64,000 nt of DNA, from NCBI GenBank assembly GCA_964420405.1, contig CAYQTL010000014.1:16853-80852 (forward strand), written 5' to 3'. Positions 29,428-40,529 of the stretch are shown piece by piece; position 1 is the first letter of the stretch, and each line of letters opens with the position of its first letter. Source of the DNA: CAYQTL01 sp964420405 (GTDB taxonomy: Bacteria; Acidobacteriota; Thermoanaerobaculia; Thermoanaerobaculales; Sulfomarinibacteraceae). The position numbers and the translations under genes were made by a program. The notes beneath the pieces are model-generated. The model was not told the DNA's origin. It saw nothing but the letters and a program-made list of their open reading frames with translations, and made no database searches.

Positions 29428-31431
<2,004 letters not shown>

Positions 31432-31580
31432 GAGCGCTCCTCCCCCTCCGGTCGCCGGTCCCCTCCGGCCGGGCGTCAGCCTACCACCGCCGGGCGGTCA
31501 CGGCGTCGTCCGGCCGCGTCCGGCTCGCGACCGGGATCGGGAGCGCCGGCTCGACCTCCGCGAGCTGGCGTCCGGTGCGG
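31432..31580. other. Gap between glmU-like gene and tkt
   Basis: This gap holds a very short imperfect GGGATC array (31533-31545). No continuation of the acetyltransferase domain of the upstream glmU-like gene was seen in it, so that gene really ends at 31581. Confidence 0.6.
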
Positions 31581-32564
31581 TCACCCCCGTCCGCGGCGGA
31601 GGGTGAGGGGCTCGAGGGTCTCTCCCGGCGCGACGACGGCGTCGGCCAGCACCGCGTGGGCCCCGATCCGGGCGCCGTCGCCGACGGTGCAGGCGCCGCG
31701 CAGCACGACGCCGGTCTCGAGCACCGCGTCGCGGCCGACCCGGCTGCGGGGGTCGACGCGGACCGTCGACGGGTCCTCGACGGTGACGCCGTCGGCCATC
31801 AGCCGTTCGAGCACCCGGCGGTTCAGCACCGCCGCCACGGTGGCCAGGTCGGCGCGGGTGTTGACGCCGGCCATCTCGTCGGGGTCGTCGAGGGCGACGG
31901 CTGCGACCGGCAGACCACCTGAACGCAGGTGGCCGACGACGTCGGTGAGGTAGTACTCGCCCTGGGCGTTGTCCGGTCGCAGCCCGGCGAGCGCCTGCTC
32001 GAGGGAGCCTCGCCGGAAGCCGTAGATGCCGGCGTTGACCTCGCGGATCGCCAGGACCTCGGGGGCGGCGTCGCGGGCCTCCACGATCCCCCGGACCAGG
32101 CCGTCAGGAGTCCGCAGCACCCGGCCGTAGGCACCGGGACGGGCGAGCTCGGCGGTCACGAGCGCGGCCTCCCGTCCCTCCGCGAGGGCCTCGCGGAGCC
32201 GGCCGAGGGACGAGGCCCGCAGCAGCGGCACGTCGCCAGACAGCACGAGCAGCGCGTTCCAGCTGCCCCCGGCGACACGCTCCACCGCCACCCTCACGGC
32301 GTCGCCCGTGCCGAGCTGCGGCTCCTGCAGCGCGGCCGTGACGCCGCGGGCGGTGAGCAGGCTCTCGACCAGCTCGGCGCCGTGACCGACAACCACCACC
32401 ACGTCCGACGGCGCGGGCGCCACGTCGAGCGCGAGGTCGAGGACGTGGTCCAGGAGCGGCCGGCCGGCCAGCTCGTGCAGCACCTTGGGAGTCGTCGAGC
32501 GCATGCGGGTGCCCTGGCCCGCCGCCAGCACCGCCACCGTCCACCGAAGCTCGTCGCCGCTCAT
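31581..32564 (-). CDS. glmU: N-acetylglucosamine-1-phosphate uridyltransferase, acetyltransferase domain missing
   Basis: The N-terminal 230 residues are the GlmU pyrophosphorylase domain: VLAAGQGTRMRSTTPKVLHE, QLGTGDAV, LSGDVPLL, NAGIYGF and DNAQGEYYLTDVV. A linker and only about four left-handed beta-helix turns follow (GRDAVLETGVVLRG, GDGARIGAHAVLADAVV), then a stop at residue 327. Normal GlmU is about 450 residues, and the missing part contains the acetyl-transfer site. The enzyme should still make UDP-GlcNAc, but glucosamine-1-phosphate must be acetylated by another protein. Confidence 0.88.
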   Translation of the reverse strand: MSGDELRWTVAVLAAGQGTRMRSTTPKVLHELAGRPLLDHVLDLALDVAPAPSDVVVVVGHGAELVESLLTARGVTAALQEPQLGTGDAVRVAVERVAGGSWNALLVLSGDVPLLRASSLGRLREALAEGREAALVTAELARPGAYGRVLRTPDGLVRGIVEARDAAPEVLAIREVNAGIYGFRRGSLEQALAGLRPDNAQGEYYLTDVVGHLRSGGLPVAAVALDDPDEMAGVNTRADLATVAAVLNRRVLERLMADGVTVEDPSTVRVDPRSRVGRDAVLETGVVLRGACTVGDGARIGAHAVLADAVVAPGETLEPLTLRRGRG

Positions 32565-32632
32565 GCCGCTCACCTCGTCGGGATTGTCGCATCCCCCGCG
32601 GGGCGGGCCGGATGCTCGGGGGGCTGCGCCTG

Positions 32633-33901
32633 TCAGCGGACCGACGGCGGCTCGACCTTCGTCGCGGGCGCCGCCGCGAGCAGCGCGTACACCTCCGGGA
32701 ACATCGCGAAGAAGGCCATCGCGGGCTCCAGCTGGGACAGGGGGATCTGGTCGGCCACGGTGTGGGAGTGGACCTCGTCGGCGGGGCCGAAGCCGATCGT
32801 CGGAATGCCGAAGATCCCGGCCGTCGCGCAGCCGTGGGACGAGAACGCGGACCGGTGGATGCGGGGCTGGCGGCCCAGGACCTTCTCGGCGGTCGCCATC
32901 GCGGCGCGGACCGACGGGCTGTCGGTGGGGGTTTCCCACGCCGGGAACACCTTCTGCGCAGGGTATGCGAAGCCCTTCCAGGACGGCAGGTCGTAGTGCA
33001 GCAGACGGACCTCGGCGTCGGCGGCGCGGACCGCGGTCAGCTCGCGGATCTGCTCCAGGGCCATCTCGGCCGACTCGCCGAGGGTCAGCCGGCGGTCGAC
33101 GTGGATCGTGCACTCGTCGGGGATCGCGGTCATGGACGGCGCGCGAGAGCGGATGCCAGTGACCGCCACCGAGCCCGGGCCGAGCTGGGGGTGGACCACG
33201 TCCAGGGAGTGGTGCAGCCGCCGGAGATCCTCGATGACCGGCACCATGGCGTAGACCGCGTTCGTGCCCCGCTCCGGCTGGGAGCCGTGGGTCGAGACGC
33301 CGGTGGTGACGATCTCGAGCTCCATCCGGCCGCGCTGGCCCCGACATACCCCGAGGTGGGACGGCATCGCGATCACCACCATCTCGGGATCGAGCTCGCG
33401 CTCCCGGATCAGGTACTGCCAGGCCAGCCCGACGCAGTCCTCGCCGGCGACCGTCGCCGTCACCCACACCGTGAACGCGTCGGGCAGACCGAGCCTCGCC
33501 GCGATGGCGACGCCGTGGACGATCGCCGCCAGGCCGCCCTTCTGGTCGGACGCGCCGCGGCCGTACAAGGTGCCGCCGGAGATCACGCCGCGGAACGGGT
33601 CGAACTTCCACCGCGTCGGGTTGGTGATGCCGACGGTGTCGACGTGGGCGTCGAATGCGAGCACCCGCGCCCCCGAGCCGAACCGTCCGAGGACGTTGCC
33701 CATGGCGTCGACGTGGACGTCGCGGTAGCCCAGCGACTCCATCTCCCGCACGACCCGCTCGCACGCGAGCCGCTCGCCCCGGGTCGGCGACGGGATCGTG
33801 ACCAGGTCGCGCAGGAACTCGATGCAGTCCGGGACCGTCTCGCGGGCGAGCTGGGACAGATGACGCTCGAGCTCCGCCGGGATCACCGGTGTCTGGTCCA
33901 C
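32633..33901 (-). CDS. YgeY-like M20-family metallohydrolase with altered active site
   Basis: The 422-residue protein aligns along its length with the YgeY (selenium-metabolism-linked) hydrolases: GERLACERVVREMESLGY, DAHVDTVG, GRGASDQKGG, RGQRGRMELEI, GSQPERGTNAVY and FSSHG. Two key positions differ. The catalytic Glu-Glu pair (EEDC in YgeY) reads GEDC, so the general-base Glu is Gly, and the later Glu of the EPT metal-ligand motif reads MPS. The first His and Asp ligands and a C-terminal His are kept. Either the chemistry has changed or the protein is inactive. It lies upstream of the glmU-like gene. Confidence 0.82.
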   Translation of the reverse strand: MDQTPVIPAELERHLSQLARETVPDCIEFLRDLVTIPSPTRGERLACERVVREMESLGYRDVHVDAMGNVLGRFGSGARVLAFDAHVDTVGITNPTRWKFDPFRGVISGGTLYGRGASDQKGGLAAIVHGVAIAARLGLPDAFTVWVTATVAGEDCVGLAWQYLIRERELDPEMVVIAMPSHLGVCRGQRGRMELEIVTTGVSTHGSQPERGTNAVYAMVPVIEDLRRLHHSLDVVHPQLGPGSVAVTGIRSRAPSMTAIPDECTIHVDRRLTLGESAEMALEQIRELTAVRAADAEVRLLHYDLPSWKGFAYPAQKVFPAWETPTDSPSVRAAMATAEKVLGRQPRIHRSAFSSHGCATAGIFGIPTIGFGPADEVHSHTVADQIPLSQLEPAMAFFAMFPEVYALLAAAPATKVEPPSVR

Positions 33902-34010
33902 GTGCTGTCCCCCATCCTGAGAATTTTTTCACAAAGCCGGCGGAAAGGGAAGCGCACGCGGGTGACGACATCGGGCGAGGCTCTCGAGCCCCGCGGGAGG
34001 CCCGTCGCCG

Positions 34011-34283
34011 TCCCGATCCCGATCCCGATCCCGACGGGTGCGGCTGTGCATCCGCAACCCGTCCTTCGGATCGGTTGTCGCTGCTGCTTTCGCTGCATCG
34101 GGCACGGGCGCGGTCACGGACGCGGACGCGGGAGGAGGCGACCGCGGTCGCCGGGGGACTGCCGCTGTCGCTGAACCCGCCGCTGTGGCTGACCCTGTCC
34201 CTGTCGCTGGACGCCACCGACACCATCGGGAACGGGATCGGGAACGGGATCGGGAACGGATCGGGATCGGGATCGGGCCCGCG
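34011..34283 (+). repeat. Composite hexamer element, fullest copy
   Basis: In order: C-rich GATCCC array (34011-34033), GTCGCTGCTG..CGCTGCATCGGGCACGG (34076-34105), GGACGC units (34116-34132), a GC palindrome around GGCGACCGCGGTCGCC (34136-34152), CTGCCG/CTGTCG hexamers (34158-34213), ACGCCACCGACACCATC, and a G-rich GGGAAC/GGGATC array (34228-34277). It fills most of the 398-base gap between the YgeY-like gene and yggS. Homologous copies lie near 36.4 kb and 53.2 kb. Confidence 0.85.
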
Positions 34284-34299
34284 GCAGCGTGCCCGCGGC

Positions 34300-34995
34300 T
34301 CAGGCGGCGGGACCGCGGGGGCCGAAGATGGCGGAGCCGACCCGGACCAGCGTCGCGCCCTCCTCGATGGCGACCTCGAAGTCGTGGCTCATGCCCATGG
34401 ACAGCTCGGGAAGCGGGTGGCCGGACGACGACTCGAGCCGTGCGCGCAGCTCGCGCAGCCGTGCGAAGTAGGGCCGCGAGGCCTCCGGGTCGTCGCAGAA
34501 GGGGGGGATCGCCATCAGGCCGACCGGGTCGAGCCGCTCGGTCCGGAGAGCAATGTCCAGCAGCGCGGGGGCGTCGGCCGGGTCGACGCCGGCCTTCTGG
34601 GGCTCGTCGCCGACGTTGACCTCGAGCAGCACCGCCAGGCGCCGGTCCGGCCAGTCGCGCGCGAGCAGCATCCCGAGGCGGTCGGCGAGCTCGGGACGAT
34701 CGAGAGTGTGGACGACGTCGAACGTCTCCAGGGCGAGGCCCGCCTTGTTGCGCTGCAACGGCCCGATCAGGTGCCAACGCGCGCCGGAGGGGATGTCGGG
34801 ACGCTTGGCGGCGGCCTCCTGGACGCGGTTCTCGCCGACGTCGGTGATGCCGCAGCGGATCGCCTCGGCCACCGTCGCCGCCGGAAAGGTCTTGGACACC
34901 GCGACCAGGGTCACCGCATCCGGCGGCCGCCCGGAGCGGGCCGTGGCGGCGCCGATCCGGCGGCGGACGCCGGCGACCCGCTCGGCGAGGGTCAT
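34300..34995 (-). CDS. yggS: Pyridoxal phosphate homeostasis protein (YggS/PROSC family)
   Basis: A 231-residue alanine-racemase-fold protein that binds PLP and controls its free level. AVSKTFPAATVAEA contains the PLP lysine; GENRVQEA, WHLIGPLQRNK, LLEVNVGDEPQKAG and MGMSHDFEVAIEEGATLVRVG are all family signatures. The ATG at 34995 overlaps the preceding zinc-ribbon gene by 4 bases. Confidence 0.96.
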   Translation of the reverse strand: MTLAERVAGVRRRIGAATARSGRPPDAVTLVAVSKTFPAATVAEAIRCGITDVGENRVQEAAAKRPDIPSGARWHLIGPLQRNKAGLALETFDVVHTLDRPELADRLGMLLARDWPDRRLAVLLEVNVGDEPQKAGVDPADAPALLDIALRTERLDPVGLMAIPPFCDDPEASRPYFARLRELRARLESSSGHPLPELSMGMSHDFEVAIEEGATLVRVGSAIFGPRGPAA

Positions 34996-35744
34996 CCGCT
35001 CGGCGCCGGATGCTCGGCCGGGCTCTCGAGCGCCTCCGGCAGGTACAGGATCCGGTAGCAGTGCTCGCAGGTGATGATCTCGTGGCAGCGTCGGATCCGC
35101 TGCTGGAGGTGTGGCCGGACCGAGAAGTGGCATGCCGAGCAGGAGCCGTCGGCCAGCGGTACCACCGCAGCGCCCTTCTTGCTCGCGAGCAGGCGCAGGA
35201 ACCGGCTGCGGTTCTTGGGCCGCAGCTCCGCCTCGATCAGCTGGGCGTCGGTCGCGAGCCGGTGGACCTCCTGCCTGAGCTCGTCCTTGCGCTGCTCCCA
35301 CTGCTCGACGATCTCGTGCTGGGCGGCCTCGTCCTCGGGCTGGCTGTCGCGACGGCTCGCGATCTCGCCGGCGAGACGTTCGAGCTCGGCCTCGAGCTCG
35401 GCGCGGCGTCGCGACGCCTCCTCCAGAGCCTTGGTCGCAAAGTCGATCTCCGAGATCACCGCCGTGAACTCGCGCTCGTTGGTGACCATCCCCTTCTGCC
35501 GCTGGAAATGCTTCAGCTCGAGGTCGTACTCCTGCTCCTGCCGGCGCACGTCGCGCAGCTGCTCCTCGGCCTCGGCTACCGCCGTCTCCAGCTCGTCGAT
35601 CTCCTCGCGGCGGCGGCGGTTCGCCTTCTCGAGCTCCTGGATCTCGGCCGGGGGCGAGCTGCGTTGCCTGAGCGTGGCGCTGACTTGGTCGTAGATCTTC
35701 TGCAGCTCCACCAGTAGGACGAGATCGTGTCGTGCGTCGCTCAC
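34992..35744 (-). CDS. Coiled-coil protein with C4 zinc ribbon (CdsZ/CT398 type)
   Basis: About 180 residues of long coiled coil are followed by a zinc ribbon with two CxxC pairs (GSCSACHFSV and ITCEHCYRIL). The architecture matches the C4-type zinc-ribbon proteins of the CT398/DUF164 group, whose role is poorly known and may involve secretion or nucleic acids. It is translationally coupled to yggS, a pairing I can only report. Confidence 0.85.
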   Translation of the reverse strand: MSDARHDLVLLVELQKIYDQVSATLRQRSSPPAEIQELEKANRRRREEIDELETAVAEAEEQLRDVRRQEQEYDLELKHFQRQKGMVTNEREFTAVISEIDFATKALEEASRRRAELEAELERLAGEIASRRDSQPEDEAAQHEIVEQWEQRKDELRQEVHRLATDAQLIEAELRPKNRSRFLRLLASKKGAAVVPLADGSCSACHFSVRPHLQQRIRRCHEIITCEHCYRILYLPEALESPAEHPAPSG

Positions 35745-35796
35745 CCAAGCACCTGCCTTCCCATGCGGGCGGCGGCTGCGGCCGCCTCGTCGGTCG

Positions 35797-35869
35797 TGGG
35801 CCCACCAGGATTCGAACCTGGGACCGACCGGTTATGAGCCGGCGGCTCTCACCGCTGAGCTATGGGCCC
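35797..35869 (-). tRNA. tRNA with CAU anticodon, probably tRNA-Ile2 (elongator Met not excluded)
   Basis: The minus strand folds as a complete cloverleaf: acceptor GGGCCCA/TGGGCCC, D arm GCTC/GAGC with an 8-base loop, anticodon arm GCCGG-CTCATAA-CCGGT, variable CGGTC, T arm CCAGG-TTCGAAT-CCTGG, discriminator A. Position 1-72 is paired, so it is not the initiator. CCA is not encoded. The CGGTC region before the T arm is closer to tRNA-Ile2, which needs lysidine at C34. Confidence 0.93.
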
Positions 35870-35876
35870 GTCGGCT

Positions 35877-35905
35877 ATGGTAGCGCGCCCGTCGTCGACC
35901 GGCAA
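35877..35905 (-). promoter_or_regulatory. Promoter of the CAU tRNA
   Basis: TTGCCG (35900-35905), a 17-base spacer and TACCAT (35877-35882) on the minus strand, with a start expected just before the tRNA 5' end at 35869. Confidence 0.7.
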
Positions 35906-35972
35906 TCGACGGGGCCCTCGGAGGTTAGAGGGGGTCCGGAACGCGAGCCGAGAGCAGCTCACGGTGATCGTG

Positions 35973-36105
35973 GGACCGCGTCCGCGTCCGGGCCCGATGC
36001 GGCGGGAGGCGCAGCGTCCGCGACGGAGCAGCCGGAGGGTTCTCGTGGACGGACCTCCGCACCCGTCGGGATCGGGAACGGGATCGGGAACGGGATCGGA
36101 ACGGC
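35973..36105. repeat. Composite hexamer element, rearranged copy
   Basis: GCGTCC hexamers with GGGCCCGATGCGGCGGG (35978-36006, the reverse complement of the GCATCGGGC-GGACGC module) and then CGTC plus a GGGATC/GGGAAC array of five units (36068-36099). It is part of a 747-base gap between the CAU tRNA and rpoD that holds no convincing gene. Confidence 0.7.
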
Positions 36106-36176
36106 GGCGTACGACGGGCGGAGCTCGAGGAGGGGCTTCGACGCCCGCCACGGCTGCCGGCGTGCCGCACGCTCAA

Positions 36177-36256
36177 AGCGCCGGCTTCCAGCCGGCACGC
36201 GCCCGTCGGAGACCGGCGAGTCGGCCTGCGAAGCCTGCCAGCTGGAAGCTGGCGCT
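36177..36256. repeat. REP/BIME-like palindromic pair
   Basis: Two self-complementary 21-base units face each other: 36177-36197 (AGCGCCGGCTTCCAGCCGGC plus A) and 36236-36256 (its near reverse complement, with AGCTGG for GCCGG stems). Thirty-eight bases separate them. This is the geometry of repetitive extragenic palindromes mobilised by TnpA-REP proteins. Only one copy was noticed in the window. Confidence 0.7.
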
Positions 36257-36391
36257 CCGGGGCCCGCGCTCGGGATGACGGTCGTGAAGCGCTCGCCCCC
36301 TCCTGTCATCGCTGAGCGAGCGGAGCGTCCTTGAGGGCGCGGAGGGAGTCGGAGGATCTCCCTCGAGCCCCGCTCCCCGGTCGCCCCCGCC

Positions 36392-36530
36392 TCCGATCCC
36401 GTTCCCGATGGTGGCGGTGGCGTTCAGCGGCATGGAAAGGACCAGCGACAGCGCCAGGCTCACCGGCGGTGGCAGCGACAGCAACAGCGACACGGTACGC
36501 CCGTGCGCGACCCCGATCGCCCCCCTCCCG
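36392..36530 (-). repeat. Composite hexamer element, inverted copy near rpoD
   Basis: Read on the minus strand, CTGTCG-type hexamers are followed by AACGCCACCGCCACCATC and a GGGAAC/GGGATC array (36392-36410). It aligns with 34136-34245, including the non-hexamer stretch ACGCCACCGMCACCATC, so it shares descent with that copy. Confidence 0.75.
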
Positions 36531-36550
36531 CGGCTGGACGGAGCGGCGCG

Positions 36551-36585
36551 AACGACGACGCCCCGCCGGACGGCGGGGCGTCGTT
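36551..36585 (-). terminator. Strong GC hairpin after rpoD
   Basis: A perfect 11-bp stem (ACGCCCCGCCG, loop GA, CGGCGGGGCGT) lies 32 bases past the rpoD stop. No T-run follows, so it may act as a Rho-dependent or hairpin-only terminator, or block 3' decay. Confidence 0.6.
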
Positions 36586-36616
36586 CACTGACGTTCGAGT
36601 GGCGGGCTGGCGGGCC

Positions 36617-38308
<1,692 letters not shown>

Positions 38309-38705
38309 TCTCGAGTCCTCCGCGTGGCGGGTCGTCCGGGGAGGGCGGCCGCACGTGACAGCGCCGCGGCCCCTGATGAGATGTGCCGGCCGCGGCGTAG
38401 CTTGCACAACAGATCGCGCACCACAGCTCTTCCCTTGGAGGGAGCCGTCACCGGCTGGTGTCCGTGTCGGGGTTGTCGATCGGGATCGGCCAGGGGTCGC
38501 GGTGCTCGGCCTGCGGTGCCCGCCTCCTCACCATCGAAGGGAATATGGGCCCCGGCCGGCCGTTTGGCAACCCCGGTCGGCGTCACGATCGCACGGATGC
38601 TGCCTTGTAGGGTGTCGAGAGACCGAAAGCGACCCGTGCCGGCGGACTCGTGACGACATCGGCGGCGGACGCCCGGTGCGACCTCCCGTGCGACAATGGC
38701 TCCCC
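38309..38705. other. Shared upstream region of divergent rpoD and dnaG
   Basis: This 397-base region holds the rpoD promoter (38542-38570) and a long rpoD leader of about 225 bases. A lone GATCGGGATCGG (38478-38489) is the only repeat-like piece. No gene was found. A GACAAT (38692-38697) close to the dnaG start could be a -10 box, but no matching -35 is seen. Confidence 0.5.
38542..38570 (-). promoter_or_regulatory. Sigma70-type promoter of rpoD
   Basis: TTGCCA (38565-38570), a 17-base spacer and CATATT (38542-38547) on the minus strand. It would give an unusually long leader of about 225 bases before the GTG at 38308. Confidence 0.6.
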
Positions 38706-40463
38706 GTGCCCGACGTGGACCTCGGACCCGACGTGATCGCCCGCGTGCGCGAGGCCGTCGACCTGGTCGAGGTGGTCTCCGACCACGTCCGCCTCACGCG
38801 CCGCGGCCGCGGCTTCGAGGGCCTGTGCCCGTTCCACGACGAGAAGACGCCGTCGTTCTCGGTCGATCCCGAGAAGGGCCTGTACTACTGCTTCGGCTGT
38901 CACCAGGGGGGCGACGCCTTCCGGTTCGTGATGGAGCTCGAGCGGCTCTCCTTCCCCGAGGCGGTGGAGCAGCTCGCGCGCCGTTTCGGCGTCGACCTCC
39001 CGGCCGCCAGCCCCGACGCCCGCCGACGGCGGCGGGACGCCGATCGCATCCGGTCGCTGCTGGAGGAGGCGCAGCACTTCTTCGCAACACGGCTGGTGGG
39101 CGCCGAGGGAGCGGCGGCGCGGCGGGAGCTGGAGCGCCGCGGTTTCGGCCGCGACGGGTGGAGCGACTTCGGGTTCGGGTTCGCGCCGGGCGGCTGGCGC
39201 AGCCTGACGGACGAGCTCGGCCGACGCCATCCGCCGGGCGCCCTCGTCCAGGCCGGCCTCGCCGTCGAGTCGGACCGGGGACGCGAGCCCTACGACCGGT
39301 TCCGGGACCGGCTCATGTTCCCGATCCGGTCCGCCGACGGCCGGCTGGTGGCGTTCGGCGGCCGGGTCCTCGGCGACGGCGAGCCGAAGTACCTGAACTC
39401 GCCGGAGAGCGACCTGTTCCGCAAACGGTCGACCCTGTTCGCGCTCGACCGCGCGAAGCGGTCCGTCGGCGACCGCGGCGAGGTGGTGGTGGTGGAGGGG
39501 TACTTCGACTGCCTGTCGCTGCACCGGGTCGGCGTCGACTGGGCGGTGGCGACCCTCGGCACCGCGCTGACCTCCGAGCACGCCAGCCTGCTGCGCCGCC
39601 GCCTCGGTGACGGCGGCACGGCGGTGCTGTGCTACGACGCGGATACGGCCGGCCGGCGGGCCGCCGTCGCCGGCGCGAAGGTCCTGCTGGGGGCGGGGAT
39701 CGACGTCGCCGTGCTGTCGCTGCCGGAGGGCACAGACCCCGACGACGTCGTACGCGAGGGCGGCCGGGACGCGTTCGAGGCCCAGCTCGCCGGCCGCCGG
39801 CCGCTGCTCGAGCTGCTGGTGGATGGCCTGCCGCCGCATCCGGCGGAGCGCCGGGTGGCAGCGCTCGGCCTGCTGCCGGTGGTGGCGGCCGCGGTCGACC
39901 CGGCGTCACGCCAGTCGATGCTCGAGCGGCTCGCCCGCGAGACCGACCTGCCGATGGCCGCGCTGGTCGAACAGCTCGCGCGGGCCGCGCGGACCGAGCG
40001 CCGCGGCGACGGTCCGGCGCCCGCGCCGGCGGTGTCGGCGCCGGTGCCGGCCGGCGAGCGGCGCCTGCTGCACGCGCTGCTGACCGGCGACCCGGGGCTC
40101 CGTCGCCGGGTGCTCGACCTGGTGGAGACCGACGAGGTCAGCGACCGGCGAGTGCGGGCGGTGGTCGCGGCGGTCCGCGAGATGGCACCGGAGATCCTCG
40201 CCGACGAGGGTCGCCTCCAGGCGAGCCTGATGGCCCGCGACGAGCTCGCGGCCGTGGTCGCCGAGGTCCACGCCCGGGACCTGCCGGCGCTGGAGGCCGA
40301 CCGGCTCGAGGCCCAGCTGCGCCAGCTCGAGCGCCGTCGCGCACGTCGCGACCTCAAGCGGCGGACCCGCGCCCTGATGGAGGCCGAGCGGGCCGGGACG
40401 GGGGACGACGCGCTGCGCCTGCTCGAGGAGCAGCGCGACCGGCTGCGGAGCGGGGGGGAGTAG
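38706..40463 (+). CDS. dnaG: DNA primase
   Basis: DnaG makes RNA primers for replication. An N-terminal CHC2 zinc finger (CPFHDEKTPSF and YYCFGCHQGG), the catalytic core with DRLMFPIRSADGRLVAFGGR, the TOPRIM Glu in VVVEGYFDCLSLH and the DxD in CYDADTAGRRAA are all there, followed by a helicase-binding C-terminus. The GTG at 38706 is chosen; a GTG 18 bases upstream is possible. No strong ribosome binding site is seen. Confidence 0.95.
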   Translation: MPDVDLGPDVIARVREAVDLVEVVSDHVRLTRRGRGFEGLCPFHDEKTPSFSVDPEKGLYYCFGCHQGGDAFRFVMELERLSFPEAVEQLARRFGVDLPAASPDARRRRRDADRIRSLLEEAQHFFATRLVGAEGAAARRELERRGFGRDGWSDFGFGFAPGGWRSLTDELGRRHPPGALVQAGLAVESDRGREPYDRFRDRLMFPIRSADGRLVAFGGRVLGDGEPKYLNSPESDLFRKRSTLFALDRAKRSVGDRGEVVVVEGYFDCLSLHRVGVDWAVATLGTALTSEHASLLRRRLGDGGTAVLCYDADTAGRRAAVAGAKVLLGAGIDVAVLSLPEGTDPDDVVREGGRDAFEAQLAGRRPLLELLVDGLPPHPAERRVAALGLLPVVAAAVDPASRQSMLERLARETDLPMAALVEQLARAARTERRGDGPAPAPAVSAPVPAGERRLLHALLTGDPGLRRRVLDLVETDEVSDRRVRAVVAAVREMAPEILADEGRLQASLMARDELAAVVAEVHARDLPALEADRLEAQLRQLERRRARRDLKRRTRALMEAERAGTGDDALRLLEEQRDRLRSGGE

Positions 40464-40475
40464 CGGCGCGGCCCG

Positions 40476-40527
40476 CCCCGCGTCCGTGCCCTCCGATGCA
40501 TCGGCAGGCGCAGGCGCAGGCGCCGGG
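40476..40527 (-). repeat. Hexamer module between dnaG and mutS2
   Basis: Read on the minus strand: GCGCCT repeats, GATGCATCGGAGGGCACGG and ACGCGGGGCGG. The GCATCGG and GGCACGGACGCGG parts match the composite element elsewhere; there is no GGGATC array. It lies between two convergent genes. Confidence 0.6.
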
Positions 40528-40529
40528 TC

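Noticed and set aside
31500..31580. Frameshift at the end of glmU hiding the acetyltransferase domain
   Set aside because: The sequence after the stop does not resume beta-helix repeats in any frame and then meets the next gene.
35797..35869. Initiator tRNA-fMet
   Set aside because: Base 1 pairs with base 72, whereas initiators have a mismatch there.
33889..36493. Leu/Ser/Pro-rich and Gly-Ile or Asp-Arg repeat reading frames across the hexamer elements
   Set aside because: They come from translating GGGATC and CTGTCG hexamers in every frame (GIGIG, RDRDRD, SRSRSR, LPLSL). No start, ribosome binding site or consistent frame is shared between copies.
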